51,621 bases of DNA, taken from contig CANQQP010000004.1 of NCBI GenBank assembly GCA_947626055.1, positions 1 through 51,621 on the forward strand. Reading direction: 5' to 3'. The first letter of the stretch is position 1; each line of letters opens with the position of its first letter. The translations under genes and the position numbers were made by a program. The notes beneath the pieces were generated by a model. It saw only the letters and a list, made by a program, of their open reading frames with translations. It made no database searches and was not told the origin of the DNA. This document shows, piece after piece, positions 1 through 7,419 of the stretch. This DNA is from an uncultured Bacilli bacterium. Lineage in GTDB: Bacteria > Bacillota_I > Bacilli_A > RF39 > UBA660.

Positions 1-95
1 TCTTCTCTTTTAGCTAGTAATCTAATTAAATTTTCAGAAGCAGGTAGATTCTTTCTTCTTGGAACATTAACTTTTTGCTTGCAGAAGCAAGCCAC
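1..95 (-). CDS. Partial open frame running off the left edge, unidentified
   Basis: On the minus strand a frame opens at a GTG at 93-95, directly after an in-frame stop, and runs to the window edge (about 31 residues, Cys- and Lys-rich, with a 'PASENLIRLLAKRE' stretch). There is no Shine-Dalgarno sequence before the GTG, so it may be a chance frame or a gene remnant downstream of the tRNA pair. No family recognised. Confidence 0.2.
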   Translation of the reverse strand, partial: MACFCKQKVNVPRRKNLPASENLIRLLAKRE

Positions 96-114
96 TTACT
101 TAAAGTATTATTTA

Positions 115-141
115 AAACTCGGACTATAAAAGTTCGAGTTT
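115..141 (-). terminator. Hairpin terminating the tRNA transcript
   Basis: An 11-bp stem with one G-T wobble (115-125 with 131-141) and a 5-nt loop lies 11 nt beyond the CCA end of tRNA-Leu. The sequence after it on the minus strand is T/A-rich but has no clean T run. Confidence 0.6.
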
Positions 142-151
142 AGTATCAATC

Positions 152-236
152 TGGTGCAGGTAAAGGGACTTGAACCCCCACGGATTGCTCCACTAGATCC
201 TAAGTCTAGCGCGTCTACCAATTTCGCCATACCTGC
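152..236 (-). tRNA. tRNA-Leu, anticodon TAG
   Basis: A cloverleaf with an acceptor stem GCAGGTA/TACCTGC, a long variable arm typical of class II tRNAs, a T arm with GTTCAAGTC, and an encoded CCA (152-154). The anticodon stem CTAGA/TCTAG encloses the loop CTTAGGA, giving anticodon TAG, which reads CUN leucine codons. It is the second tRNA of a two-gene transcript, 7 nt after the CAT tRNA. Confidence 0.95.
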
Positions 237-243
237 ATTTATA

Positions 244-320
244 TGGTGGACCTTATAGGACTCGAACCTATGACCGCCCGGTTATGAGCCGGATGCTCTA
301 ACCAACTGAGCTAAAGGTCC
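244..320 (-). tRNA. tRNA with CAT anticodon (elongator Met or lysidine-type Ile2)
   Basis: A 77-nt tRNA with acceptor stem GGACCTT/AAGGTCC, D-loop TTGGTTAGAG, anticodon loop CTCATAA and encoded CCA. Anticodon CAT fits either elongator tRNA-Met or tRNA-Ile2, whose C34 is converted to lysidine by TilS. The acceptor and T-arm sequence resembles, from memory, the Bacillus Ile2 type more than elongator Met, but sequence reading alone does not settle it. It is the first gene of the tRNA pair, directly behind a strong promoter. Confidence 0.93.
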
Positions 321-331
321 ATTACCAACTA

Positions 332-360
332 ATAATACCATATTCTCAAAGCAATCGCAA
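332..360 (-). promoter_or_regulatory. Sigma-A promoter for the tRNA pair
   Basis: TTGCGA (355-360), a 17-nt spacer, and TATTAT (332-337) preceded by a TG extended -10. The predicted start falls a few bases before the first tRNA. Confidence 0.75.
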
Positions 361-381
361 TATATTTTATGCATAAAAATG

Positions 382-421
382 AAAATAAGATAATCATCTT
401 ACCTTATGATTACCTTATTTT
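382..421 (-). terminator. Terminator of the 434 gene
   Basis: A 16-bp inverted repeat with one mismatch (382-397 with 406-421) and an 8-nt loop, followed on the minus strand by CATTTTTATG. It starts 12 nt after the stop codon of the 434 gene and separates it from the tRNA promoter. Confidence 0.8.
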
Positions 422-433
422 ATAGATTATTTA

Positions 434-853
434 TTACTTATCTTGTAATAAATTTAATAAGTCAATTTTAAACATATCTTTGGAAGCATTAGCCTTAGAA
501 ATCATTATTCCTTTATAAGTTCCTAATTCAGATCTATGACCTTCTAAAAGAATATCTTCTGGTGTAATAGTTTTTAACATAACTATTGCTTCATTTTTAT
601 ATACCGTATAAACTAATTTAACTTCTCCATGTACTTTACTAAACATGTCATCGCTTTTTAATTTTAATTCATATGTTTCCGTACCTAATTTTTTATTTTG
701 AGAAACCTTTTTACCTAAAAATTCACCATTTCTTAAAGCTGGATAGGACTTAAACATTAATTCCTTGTACGCTAACATATTATATTTTTTTAACGATCTT
801 TCAAGTTTGTTAAATTCGTTTTCATTAATATAATCTAAAACATAACCTTTCAT
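434..853 (-). CDS. Uncharacterised 139-residue protein with strong tandem promoters
   Basis: A predicted soluble protein of 139 residues without signal peptide, membrane segment or motif that I recognise. The N-terminal 40 residues are helical and charged; the middle ('KVHGEVKLVYTVYKNEAIVML') looks like alternating beta strands. The ATG is preceded by AGGGGG at good spacing. It is a single-gene unit with its own terminator at 382-421 and two near-perfect sigma-A promoters upstream (879-907 and 940-968), so it is probably abundantly expressed. Function unknown; nothing in the neighbourhood (tRNAs, Smr, PfkB kinase) points to a pathway. Confidence 0.85.
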   Translation of the reverse strand: MKGYVLDYINENEFNKLERSLKKYNMLAYKELMFKSYPALRNGEFLGKKVSQNKKLGTETYELKLKSDDMFSKVHGEVKLVYTVYKNEAIVMLKTITPEDILLEGHRSELGTYKGIMISKANASKDMFKIDLLNLLQDK

Positions 854-878
854 AATATAACCCCCTATATATACTCAT

Positions 879-907
879 ATTATAGCACAAACTATAATAT
901 TTGTCAA
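879..907 (-). promoter_or_regulatory. Consensus sigma-A promoter (proximal) of the 434 gene
   Basis: TTGACA (902-907), a 17-nt spacer ending in TGC, and TATAAT (879-884): perfect -35, perfect -10 and an extended -10. The start site lies about 20 nt before the AGGGGG ribosome binding site. Confidence 0.9.
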
Positions 908-939
908 CTTTGTGTCTACCGAATTTCTTATGTACTTGC

Positions 940-968
940 ATTATACTACTTTTTTGGTGTTTTGTCAA
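940..968 (-). promoter_or_regulatory. Consensus sigma-A promoter (distal) of the 434 gene
   Basis: TTGACA (963-968), 17-nt spacer, TATAAT (940-945), again a perfect match. It overlaps the last codons of the Smr gene and reads in the same direction as the proximal promoter 61 nt further on. Confidence 0.85.
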
Positions 969-1233
969 CTTTTAGCTCGACTATCGTGCAGCCAGGATTA
1001 AAAAATCCTACATAAAAATTGCTAACTCTTTTGTCTTTTTTTAAAAATTCGTGAGTTGCTTGTTTTAAAATTCCATTACCTCTTCCGTGAATAATCGTAA
1101 CATTTTTATTTTTTAATTTAATATTATCATCAATAAAAATATTTAAAGGAGCAATCATAGTATAACGCGTCTCCCCGTGTAAATCGATACTCGGATAATT
1201 TTTCGTAAATAAATCGTCGTTAAACTTGCTCAT
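946..1233 (-). CDS. Smr domain protein (MutS2 C-terminal-like)
   Basis: A stand-alone Smr domain of about 95 residues. 'SIDLHGE' near residue 15 is the conserved DLHG box, and 'IIHGRGNGILKQA' near residue 50 is the HGxGxG box followed by the helix and final strand ending 'CTIVEL'. Smr domains are nucleic-acid-binding and often nicking endonuclease modules, found at the C-terminus of MutS2 or alone. The chosen ATG (1231-1233) overlaps the end of the PfkB kinase gene by 14 nt; a GTG 18 nt upstream is the alternative, and neither has a clear ribosome binding site, so translational coupling to the kinase is likely. The DNA substrate and biological role cannot be read from the sequence. Confidence 0.85.
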   Translation of the reverse strand: MSKFNDDLFTKNYPSIDLHGETRYTMIAPLNIFIDDNIKLKNKNVTIIHGRGNGILKQATHEFLKKDKRVSNFYVGFFNPGCTIVELKVDKTPKK

Positions 1234-2122
1234 AATAATTTTGAACTGCACTCAATTCTGGAAAAGAATTTTTACTTCCCACATTTTGAACGGATAAACC
1301 GGCGGTAATATTAGCAAATTTAACAGCTTGTTCAATGTTTTTGGTTTGAAAGTATTGATATGCAAAAGCTCCATGGAATATATCCCCCGCTCCTGTAGTA
1401 TCTTTAGCATCTAATTTTAAAGCTGGTATTAATTTTATATGGCCATCAATGGCATAAAGTGCCCCATTTTCTTCTAAAGTAACAATTATCTCTTGATTAA
1501 TAAAACGTTTTTTCAAATTTTGGTACAACTGAGCAATTGATTGAGTATCTCCAGCCACGATTTTAACGCCGCTTACTTCTTCGGCAAATTCTTTTGAACA
1601 AATTAGAAAATTTACTTTACTACATAAATCTAAAACTTCCTTATTTACTTTTCCCGCATCCAAAATGCTTATAGCTGTAGGACAAGTTTTTAGGGTTTTT
1701 AAAGCAGTTTGATATTCATAACCATCTAACATTATCATATCAATAGGTATTTTATTATAATCATTTTTCTTAATTGGGGATAATTCTGATTTTTTAGAAA
1801 GAATAGTACGTGTCTTTTTTTCCGGATTTAAAATAATATACGAAGTAGATGTTTTATTTTCATAGTCAACTTCTAGAAAATCCGTATTTACTTTAAAATC
1901 TGTAAATTCTTTTTTGATTTTTTCAATATTGGCGTCATACCCTATAACACCACAAATATAAGGTTCAGCTCCCCATTTACCTAATAAACAAGCAGAATTT
2001 GCTGATGAGCCTCCACCTGTTTCCACAACGTTAATAATCTCATTGCGAGTGTTTTCCTCAGGATACTTAGTCATCTCCAATGTTACATCAAATGTTATAT
2101 GTCCAATACATAATACTTTCAT
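1220..2122 (-). CDS. PfkB/ribokinase-family sugar kinase
   Basis: A 300-residue cytoplasmic kinase of the ribokinase superfamily, which transfers the ATP gamma-phosphate to a sugar or nucleoside hydroxyl. The N-terminal strand 'VLCIGHITFDVTLEM' and the glycine-rich substrate loop 'TGGGSSANSACLL' (residues 35-47) are the PfkB signature 1 region. 'DTTGAGDIFHGAFAY' near residue 240 is signature 2, with the catalytic Asp in GAGD. Length is typical. The substrate is not determinable: ribokinase, fructokinase and 2-keto-3-deoxygluconate kinase all look like this, and no transport or catabolic genes are adjacent. It has its own promoter (2148-2176), an AAGGGTGA ribosome binding site, and overlaps the downstream Smr gene. 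Confidence 0.9.
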   Translation of the reverse strand: MKVLCIGHITFDVTLEMTKYPEENTRNEIINVVETGGGSSANSACLLGKWGAEPYICGVIGYDANIEKIKKEFTDFKVNTDFLEVDYENKTSTSYIILNPEKKTRTILSKKSELSPIKKNDYNKIPIDMIMLDGYEYQTALKTLKTCPTAISILDAGKVNKEVLDLCSKVNFLICSKEFAEEVSGVKIVAGDTQSIAQLYQNLKKRFINQEIIVTLEENGALYAIDGHIKLIPALKLDAKDTTGAGDIFHGAFAYQYFQTKNIEQAVKFANITAGLSVQNVGSKNSFPELSAVQNYYEQV

Positions 2123-2147
2123 ATTTTCACCCTTCTACTCTATCTAA

Positions 2148-2176
2148 ATTATATAAAATTTAGATTTATTTGTAAA
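2148..2176 (-). promoter_or_regulatory. Sigma-A promoter of the PfkB kinase gene
   Basis: TTTACA (2171-2176), 17-nt spacer, TATAAT (2148-2153), 26 nt before the ATG. It lies in the gap after the terminator of the upstream gene. Confidence 0.75.
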
Positions 2177-2183
2177 TAAATAA

Positions 2184-2203
2184 AACATTGGCAACCCAAT
2201 GTT
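2184..2203 (-). terminator. Terminator of the four-helix-bundle gene
   Basis: Perfect 8-bp stem AACATTGG/CCAATGTT with a 4-nt loop overlapping the stop codon at 2202-2204, followed on the minus strand by TTTATTTATTT. Confidence 0.8.
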
Positions 2204-2630
2204 ATAAAAATGTTTTTAAATCATCTAAATTATTTTGTTCTGTCTCCAAAAGTTTATTAGCAAGTGCCGTTATCTCTTCATCTGGTTCATTATAAGCATT
2301 TAATTTTTCTGTGATTTCAATAATACCTTTATTGGACCCCTCCATCATCATTTTGGCTAAATTGGAAGTCGAGCAATCATTCATTGTTTTCATTTTTACC
2401 ATCATATAACTACTCATTTTAGCCATTTTATTTAATTCTTTTTGCTCTTTGCCATATTTTTTTAAAATATTAATGGCTTCCTTACAAATATTTTCATAAT
2501 CGCTTTTTTGTTCTTGCAAAAGTTTTTCAAATTTTTCATCTTTAACCTTCGTTATAATATCATCAATACCGACAATACCCATCTCCGCATTTTGATAAAT
2601 ATAATTTAAAAATTCTATATGATCATTCAT
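2202..2630 (-). CDS. Ferritin-like four-helix-bundle protein, function unknown
   Basis: A 142-residue, almost wholly helical protein. Four amphipathic helices can be traced (about residues 1-30, 33-60, 65-105 and 108-140), with a Met-rich third helix ('MSSYMMVKMKTMNDCSTSN'). This layout resembles the small ferritin-like/PA2169-type four-helix bundles found in Firmicutes, but I do not see a convincing di-iron ExxH set, so metal binding is unproven. The start is the ATG at 2630, 4 nt behind GGTGAG; a GTG 9 nt upstream lacks a ribosome binding site. Single gene with its own terminator; a TATAAT element lies upstream in the divergent region shared with the comGA-like gene. Confidence 0.7.
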   Translation of the reverse strand: MNDHIEFLNYIYQNAEMGIVGIDDIITKVKDEKFEKLLQEQKSDYENICKEAINILKKYGKEQKELNKMAKMSSYMMVKMKTMNDCSTSNLAKMMMEGSNKGIIEITEKLNAYNEPDEEITALANKLLETEQNNLDDLKTFL

Positions 2631-2698
2631 TTTTCTCACCAGTTATATTATTGACTAAAAAAATAAAATTATACTATAAAGGTTTTTCGAACTAAATA

Positions 2699-2727
2699 TT
2701 GCTCAAAAGCTATATTTATTATATAAT
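2699..2727 (+). promoter_or_regulatory. Sigma-A promoter of the comGA/pilB-like gene
   Basis: TTGCTC (2699-2704), 17-nt spacer, TATAAT (2722-2727), with AAGGATGGG before the ATG at 2756. A second possible + strand promoter (TTGACT at 2651, TATAAA at 2675) lies upstream. Confidence 0.7.
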
Positions 2728-2755
2728 AAAAGAAGAATAAAAGGATGGGTGCAAA

Positions 2756-4036
2756 ATGATTAGAGAGTTTGACTACGAAAATTTACCAATCGTTGATGTC
2801 GTCAATGAAATCATTGTAGATGCTATCAAAAAAAATGCCTCTGATATCCATTTTGACCCTGCCGAAGATGGTCTTCGCATCAGAATGCGTATTGATGGCT
2901 TATTAGTTGATTACTCTAAAGCCCCCCTTACCGTCCAAAAAAACTTAGTAACACGTATTAAAATTTTAGCCGGAATGAATATTACGGAATCTCGTCTTCC
3001 TCAAGACGGAGCAATTAAAAATGAACTAGAAGGATACGAACTAGACTTACGTGTTTCTTCTTTACCTGTGTCTGAAGGGGAAAAAATTGTTATCCGTATT
3101 TTAGACTATTCTATGAGTCTTAAAGGCTTAGATAAAATTGATTTTACGAAAGAAAATTTAGAACTAGTTAATAATATGATTGCCACTCCTAATGGTATTA
3201 TTTTAGTAACCGGAGCTACTGGTAGTGGTAAATCAACAACAGTATATGCGATGTTACAACAATTAAATAAACCGGAGACTAATATTATTACTGTTGAAGA
3301 TCCAGTCGAAATGAAAATAGAAGGTATTAATCAGGTCCAAGTAATGTCCGAAATTGGTATGACTTTTGGCGCGGCTTTAAGAAGTATATTAAGACAAGAC
3401 CCTAATATCATCATGATTGGGGAAATTCGTGATGATGAAACTGCCCGTATTGCCGTTCGTGCTTCAATTACGGGACATTTAGTTTTATCGACAATCCATA
3501 CTAATAACTCGTTAAATACTATCGAAAGACTTTTAGATATGGAAGTTGAAAGATATTTATTAGGAGCAGCCTTAGAAGGAATTATATCCCAAAGATTAGC
3601 CAGAAGATTGTGCGAACATTGTAAAAAAAAGCAAAAAGCAACTGAATATGAAAAAAGTGTTATTAAACAAGCCATTGGCGTCGAAGTAGAAGACTTGTAT
3701 GTTCCTGTAGGCTGTGATGAATGTATTGATGGCTATAAAGGCCGTATAGCTATCCATGAAGTATTAAAAATTAACCAAGATATTAGAGATGCTATTACTT
3801 CTAATGTAAGTAAAAAAGACTTACGTCTTCTAGTTTATAATAAGACTGATACTTCTACTCTTTTACAAGATGGTTTAAGAAAAGTTGTAGAGGGACACAC
3901 CAGTTTTGAAGAAATTTTAAAACTAATTGATATAAATGAAGATTATATCGGAGAAGAAACCGATGATTTAAAAGCTACTTTAATGGGTAAAACTCCTAAA
4001 AACAAAAAAGAAGATATTGAAGTTTTAAATCTTTAA
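2756..4036 (+). CDS. Type IV pilus / competence pseudopilus assembly ATPase (ComGA/PilB/GspE family)
   Basis: A 426-residue hexameric motor ATPase that powers polymerisation of type IV-like pilins from the cytoplasmic face. The N-terminal arm (residues 10-120, 'ASDIHFDP' near 28) is the N1-less domain seen in short ComGA-type proteins. The motor domain carries Walker A GATGSGKS (153-160), Asp box EDPVE (181-185), Walker B with IMIGEIRD (219-226) and the His box HTN (248-250). A tetracysteine zinc site is visible as CEHC (286-289) and CDEC (320-323). It is transcribed alone on the + strand and converges with the prepilin peptidase and PilC genes, so the three parts of this machine are not one operon. 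A further C-terminal 90 residues are helical. Confidence 0.92.
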   Translation: MIREFDYENLPIVDVVNEIIVDAIKKNASDIHFDPAEDGLRIRMRIDGLLVDYSKAPLTVQKNLVTRIKILAGMNITESRLPQDGAIKNELEGYELDLRVSSLPVSEGEKIVIRILDYSMSLKGLDKIDFTKENLELVNNMIATPNGIILVTGATGSGKSTTVYAMLQQLNKPETNIITVEDPVEMKIEGINQVQVMSEIGMTFGAALRSILRQDPNIIMIGEIRDDETARIAVRASITGHLVLSTIHTNNSLNTIERLLDMEVERYLLGAALEGIISQRLARRLCEHCKKKQKATEYEKSVIKQAIGVEVEDLYVPVGCDECIDGYKGRIAIHEVLKINQDIRDAITSNVSKKDLRLLVYNKTDTSTLLQDGLRKVVEGHTSFEEILKLIDINEDYIGEETDDLKATLMGKTPKNKKEDIEVLNL

Positions 4037-4042
4037 TATCTT
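4011..4042 (+). terminator. Terminator of the comGA/pilB-like gene
   Basis: AAGATATT (4011-4018) pairs with AATATCTT (4035-4042) across a 16-nt loop, followed by TTTTATT. It overlaps the stop codon and lies in the convergent gap before the peptidase gene. Confidence 0.55.
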
Positions 4043-4044
4043 TT

Positions 4045-4806
4045 TTATTGAAGGTATAAAAATAAATTAATAATTTTGGTAATTGGCTCCGCAAAAATAA
4101 AGACAAGCCATAAAGAAGTAATCAAGAAAGGACCTAAAGGCATTTCCTCGCCTTTATTTGTTAAAAGAATATAACAAGCATAAGGTAAAGCAATAAATGA
4201 TGCGAATACCAAAGCTATTAGTCCTAATTTCAGCCCGACTGTTATTCCCATAATAATTGCGAGTTTTATATCTCCTCCCCCTAATGATTCTCGTTTAAAG
4301 ATCTTATCGCCTAAAAATTTAATAGCAAACATAACACTCATTAATAATAACCCTGCTAAAATAGAAGTTAAAACACTATCTATGCCACCAAGAAAAAACT
4401 TTGCTCCTAAAATTAGAATTCCAAATATAACTAAGGGTCCATCTAAAATAACAAAATATTTAAAATCACTAACATAAATAATAACTAAAAGAGATACTAA
4501 AAAAAGAGAAATTAGAGTGTTAAAAGTAAAGCCATATAAAAAATAACTTAAAGAAAACAAACAACCAGTTAAAAGTTCAACCAAAGGATAAATTAAAGAG
4601 ATTTTTTTTCCACACTTACGACATTTACCTTTTTGAATAATATAAGATAATAGAGGAATTAACTCATACCATTTTAAAGAATGTTGACAATTTTCGCAAT
4701 GGGATCCTGGTTTTATTATTGATTCATTAATGGGTCTTCTTAATCCAATTACAGTATAAAAAGAACCAAATATTGTGCCTAGAATAAATAAATATATGTA
4801 TATCAT
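4045..4806 (-). CDS. Prepilin peptidase (PilD/ComC family, A24)
   Basis: A 253-residue polytopic membrane aspartyl protease that removes the leader of type IV prepilins at the Gly(-1) bond and usually N-methylates the new N-terminus. The N-terminal cytoplasmic loop has the two CxxC pairs of methylating enzymes (residues 37/40 and 62/65). The C-terminal A24 part has the catalytic GGGD (176-179), with the first Asp probably in 'YVSDFKYFVILD' near residue 114. About seven to eight hydrophobic segments. It is the only prepilin peptidase in the window and probably serves the three prepilins (28955, 35736, 36265), and possibly the Tad module. It lies 9 nt downstream of the pilC-like gene, in one operon; ribosome binding site AAGGAG. 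Confidence 0.93.
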   Translation of the reverse strand: MIYIYLFILGTIFGSFYTVIGLRRPINESIIKPGSHCENCQHSLKWYELIPLLSYIIQKGKCRKCGKKISLIYPLVELLTGCLFSLSYFLYGFTFNTLISLFLVSLLVIIYVSDFKYFVILDGPLVIFGILILGAKFFLGGIDSVLTSILAGLLLMSVMFAIKFLGDKIFKRESLGGGDIKLAIIMGITVGLKLGLIALVFASFIALPYACYILLTNKGEEMPLGPFLITSLWLVFIFAEPITKIINLFLYLQ

Positions 4807-4815
4807 ATAAACTCC

Positions 4816-6591
4816 TTACATCGAAATACTACCATATAAATCAAACATAGGAATAATTACCGCTAATATTATGGCGCCAACTATCACAGCCAATGATGTA
4901 ATCATAATGGGCTCTATAAAACTTTTTAAATTATTAACTATTCCACGATGTTGTTCTTGATAATAGAGACTTACATTTTCCATCATCGCTGCCAATTCTC
5001 CTGTTGATTCACCCGTAACAATCATATAATAAGCAACATCCGGTATTGCCCAATGATTTTTAAATGATTCGGAGATTTTTTCACCGCGGGCTATATTCGT
5101 AATAGTATTATACATAATTTCTTTATAGATTTCATTATTTGTAACTTTGCTTAAAATTTCAATACTTTCAGTTATAAACACATTATTTTTAAGTAAGGAT
5201 GAAAAAGTTTTAGTAAAAATTGTCATTTCATTATATATTACAATCTTACCAATGACAGGTAAATGCATTAAAAGAATTTGAATATTTTTTCGAAAAAATT
5301 TAATTTTTTTATAAGCCAAAAATAAGACAATAAAGACGGCAAATGCAATAAGTAAAATTGTAGATATATTACTTTTTAAAAAATTACTGGCATCAATTAT
5401 GGTTTTAGTAAAACCATTAATTGTAACCCCCGCTTGATCGTATACTTTGGTAAACTGAGGAATAACATAAAGTAAAATAAAGGAAATAACACCAATAGAA
5501 AAGACAGTAATAATACTAGGGTAAGTCATTGCACTTACCATTTGTTTTCGTGTTGATTCGATTTCTCGATAATAATTGGCCATGTCATTTAAAGTTTCTT
5601 CTAACTCCCCAGTAGCTTCAGCTGCTTTTAACATATTTATTAATAAAGATGGAAATACGTTTCCTTGTTTAGCTAAAGCATCACTAAATGAAGAACCCAT
5701 AGTTAATTCAAATATAATTTTTTCAAAAATTCTCTTTCTTCCTTTATTTTTACCCATTTGATTAGATAATATTTTTACCGCATCAGTTAAAGGAATTCCG
5801 GATTTTACATATGTATATAACTGGGTTAACCAAAAGATTAAATCCTTATTAGACATTTTTCCCCCGCCAAAGCTAGGTTGCCCATATAGAAAGTTAATCA
5901 TATCACTAGTTTTAATGCTATACACATCATAGCCTTCATTAACTAAATAGGCATTAACATCTAGTTTGGAACTACCAGTAAATGTACCAGTTACCATTTT
6001 ACCAGTTGGATCGATTGCTTTGTAACGAAAGGCTACTGGTTTATTAGTTCTTTTAACATCTCCACTAGCTAAATCGCTAATTAGCACTTCTTTTTCGGCT
6101 TGTAATTTGGCATTTAGCTTGCGATTAAGCTTAGTCTTGGCTTTTAATGCTTGTTGTTCTTGGCGATGTTTCTCTCGGCGCTCTTTCATAATTTGTTTAC
6201 GATTTTTTTTGTTAATCATTACATTTGATTTACTAATAAGCTCGCTTGCCGAAGTAGCCGGTTTTAAAATGGTATCATTCATTTTTTTGTTTTCAAGATT
6301 AGCCATTTGTTTTATAGTCTCTTCATTTAGTTTGTTTTTTGCCACCTTTTTATCTTTAGGTTCTTTTTTATGAGTTGGTTTATTTGTACTCAAATGCGTA
6401 TTTTTAAAAAAATTAGATGGCAAAGTAATAAAAAGATACATAATACCTCTAAAACAATATTTAATAATACTACTTATAGTATTTAAAAGATAAATAACGG
6501 TTGCATAAATTCCTAGGATAGTCCACTTCAAAAAGTTGAAAGCACCAATAAATGGATATAGAATAAAAATTGTCTGCTTTTCGTTTTCCAT
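4816..6591 (-). CDS. PilC/ComGB-like inner-membrane platform protein with a 185-residue N-terminal extension
   Basis: The platform protein couples the motor ATPase to pilin assembly. The usual family part begins with 'RYKAIDPTGKMVTGTF' near residue 189 and contains two T2SSF repeats (about 250-372 and 455-575), each ending in membrane segments. Family members are usually 350-410 residues; this one is 591. The extra N-terminus has two hydrophobic segments (about 10-35 and 40-60) followed by a very basic, helix-prone linker (65-180) with runs such as 'KQIMKERREKHRQEQQ'. The ATG has AGGAAAGG upstream and no later Met is as well placed, so the extension looks genuine. It is cotranscribed with the prepilin peptidase 9 nt downstream. 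The cognate ATPase is encoded in the opposite orientation. Confidence 0.9.
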   Translation of the reverse strand: MENEKQTIFILYPFIGAFNFLKWTILGIYATVIYLLNTISSIIKYCFRGIMYLFITLPSNFFKNTHLSTNKPTHKKEPKDKKVAKNKLNEETIKQMANLENKKMNDTILKPATSASELISKSNVMINKKNRKQIMKERREKHRQEQQALKAKTKLNRKLNAKLQAEKEVLISDLASGDVKRTNKPVAFRYKAIDPTGKMVTGTFTGSSKLDVNAYLVNEGYDVYSIKTSDMINFLYGQPSFGGGKMSNKDLIFWLTQLYTYVKSGIPLTDAVKILSNQMGKNKGRKRIFEKIIFELTMGSSFSDALAKQGNVFPSLLINMLKAAEATGELEETLNDMANYYREIESTRKQMVSAMTYPSIITVFSIGVISFILLYVIPQFTKVYDQAGVTINGFTKTIIDASNFLKSNISTILLIAFAVFIVLFLAYKKIKFFRKNIQILLMHLPVIGKIVIYNEMTIFTKTFSSLLKNNVFITESIEILSKVTNNEIYKEIMYNTITNIARGEKISESFKNHWAIPDVAYYMIVTGESTGELAAMMENVSLYYQEQHRGIVNNLKSFIEPIMITSLAVIVGAIILAVIIPMFDLYGSISM

Positions 6592-6695
6592 TTTGCTTCC
6601 ACCTTTCCTATTCTTATCTACTTAAATTATAACATAGAACATTTGCAAATTAAACTTTTTTAGGTAAATACATATAATTTAATAGGTGAAAAGTT

Positions 6696-6998
6696 ATGTT
6701 TGGAAATAATTTAATTGGAGGAATTGCCAGAAATACTTTTTCTCTACCACGTATTTTAAATGGTATTTCTAAAACTCTCGGTGTTGTCAATCAAGCTATA
6801 CCTCTTTATAAACAAGCAAAACCTATGATAGAAAAAGGAAGAACTTTATTTAAAGTAGCCATGGAAATGACTAAATCTCCATCGACAAACTCAACGACAA
6901 GTTCAACTATCAAAAAACTTCCTCTTAATGTAGTAAAAAAAGAAAACATTTCTCCTAAAAGAAATGTTTCGATAAATAAACCTATTTTTTTTCAGTGA
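6696..6998 (+). CDS. Small YqfQ/VrrA-like protein
   Basis: A 100-residue protein with a short hydrophobic helical core (residues 15-60, 'ILNGISKTLGVVNQAIPLY') and a Ser/Thr/Lys-rich, probably disordered tail. The pattern of a start rich in Gly, Leu and Arg, then a helix of the type 'QAIPLYKQAKPMIEKG', recalls Bacillus YqfQ (VrrA), but the match is by eye and moderate. AGGTGA ribosome binding site; a TATAAT box is present at about 6672. It ends on TGA and overlaps the convergent membrane gene by 7 nt. Confidence 0.6.
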   Translation: MFGNNLIGGIARNTFSLPRILNGISKTLGVVNQAIPLYKQAKPMIEKGRTLFKVAMEMTKSPSTNSTTSSTIKKLPLNVVKKENISPKRNVSINKPIFFQ

Positions 6999-7402
6999 TT
7001 AATTTTTTTCCTAGTTATAATGCTATAGATTAATTCACCAATTAATAAAACCGCACAACCGATATTAACATATTCAACGTAATTTAATTTTTGGCCAATT
7101 GTTTCAATTGCCGACACAGATCCCATTACATCAACAAACAAATAGGCCGCTATACCAAGAGAAATAATAATATTCATCACTAAAACGGTAGTATTTTTAG
7201 TAAAAGCGTTAATTAAAGTAAGTACCCCATTAAACATACTTAGTATTAAAGGTAAATATATTAAAAAACGATAAATTGTATCATTATCCTCCAAACGCAC
7301 TATCACATTGCTAAAATCTATAGCAGTCGGAATATACATCATAACATAAATACTTACAGCAGCCAGTCCACAAGTAACTAATAAATTAACAACAGTTTTC
7401 AT
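6992..7402 (-). CDS. Four-TM membrane protein at the end of the Tad operon
   Basis: A 136-residue integral membrane protein with about four hydrophobic segments (5-25, 45-65, 72-92, 107-130) and a basic C-terminus. No family recognised. It starts behind a perfect AGGAGG and 17 nt after the tadC-like stop, so it is probably the last gene of the tadZ-A-B-C operon and may be an accessory membrane component. It lacks the Flp or TadE pilin motif. The 3' end overlaps the convergent YqfQ-like gene by 7 nt. Confidence 0.75.
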   Translation of the reverse strand: MKTVVNLLVTCGLAAVSIYVMMYIPTAIDFSNVIVRLEDNDTIYRFLIYLPLILSMFNGVLTLINAFTKNTTVLVMNIIISLGIAAYLFVDVMGSVSAIETIGQKLNYVEYVNIGCAVLLIGELIYSIITRKKINH

Positions 7403-7419
7403 AATTAAATCCTCCTATA

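Noticed and set aside
152-320. tRNA genes as an integration site of a mobile element at the left edge
   Set aside because: No duplicated tRNA 3' end, integrase or phage gene is visible in the 150 bases available.
3331-3675. 114-residue minus-strand frame inside the comGA-like gene
   Set aside because: It lies wholly opposite the conserved ATPase motifs and has no ribosome binding site.
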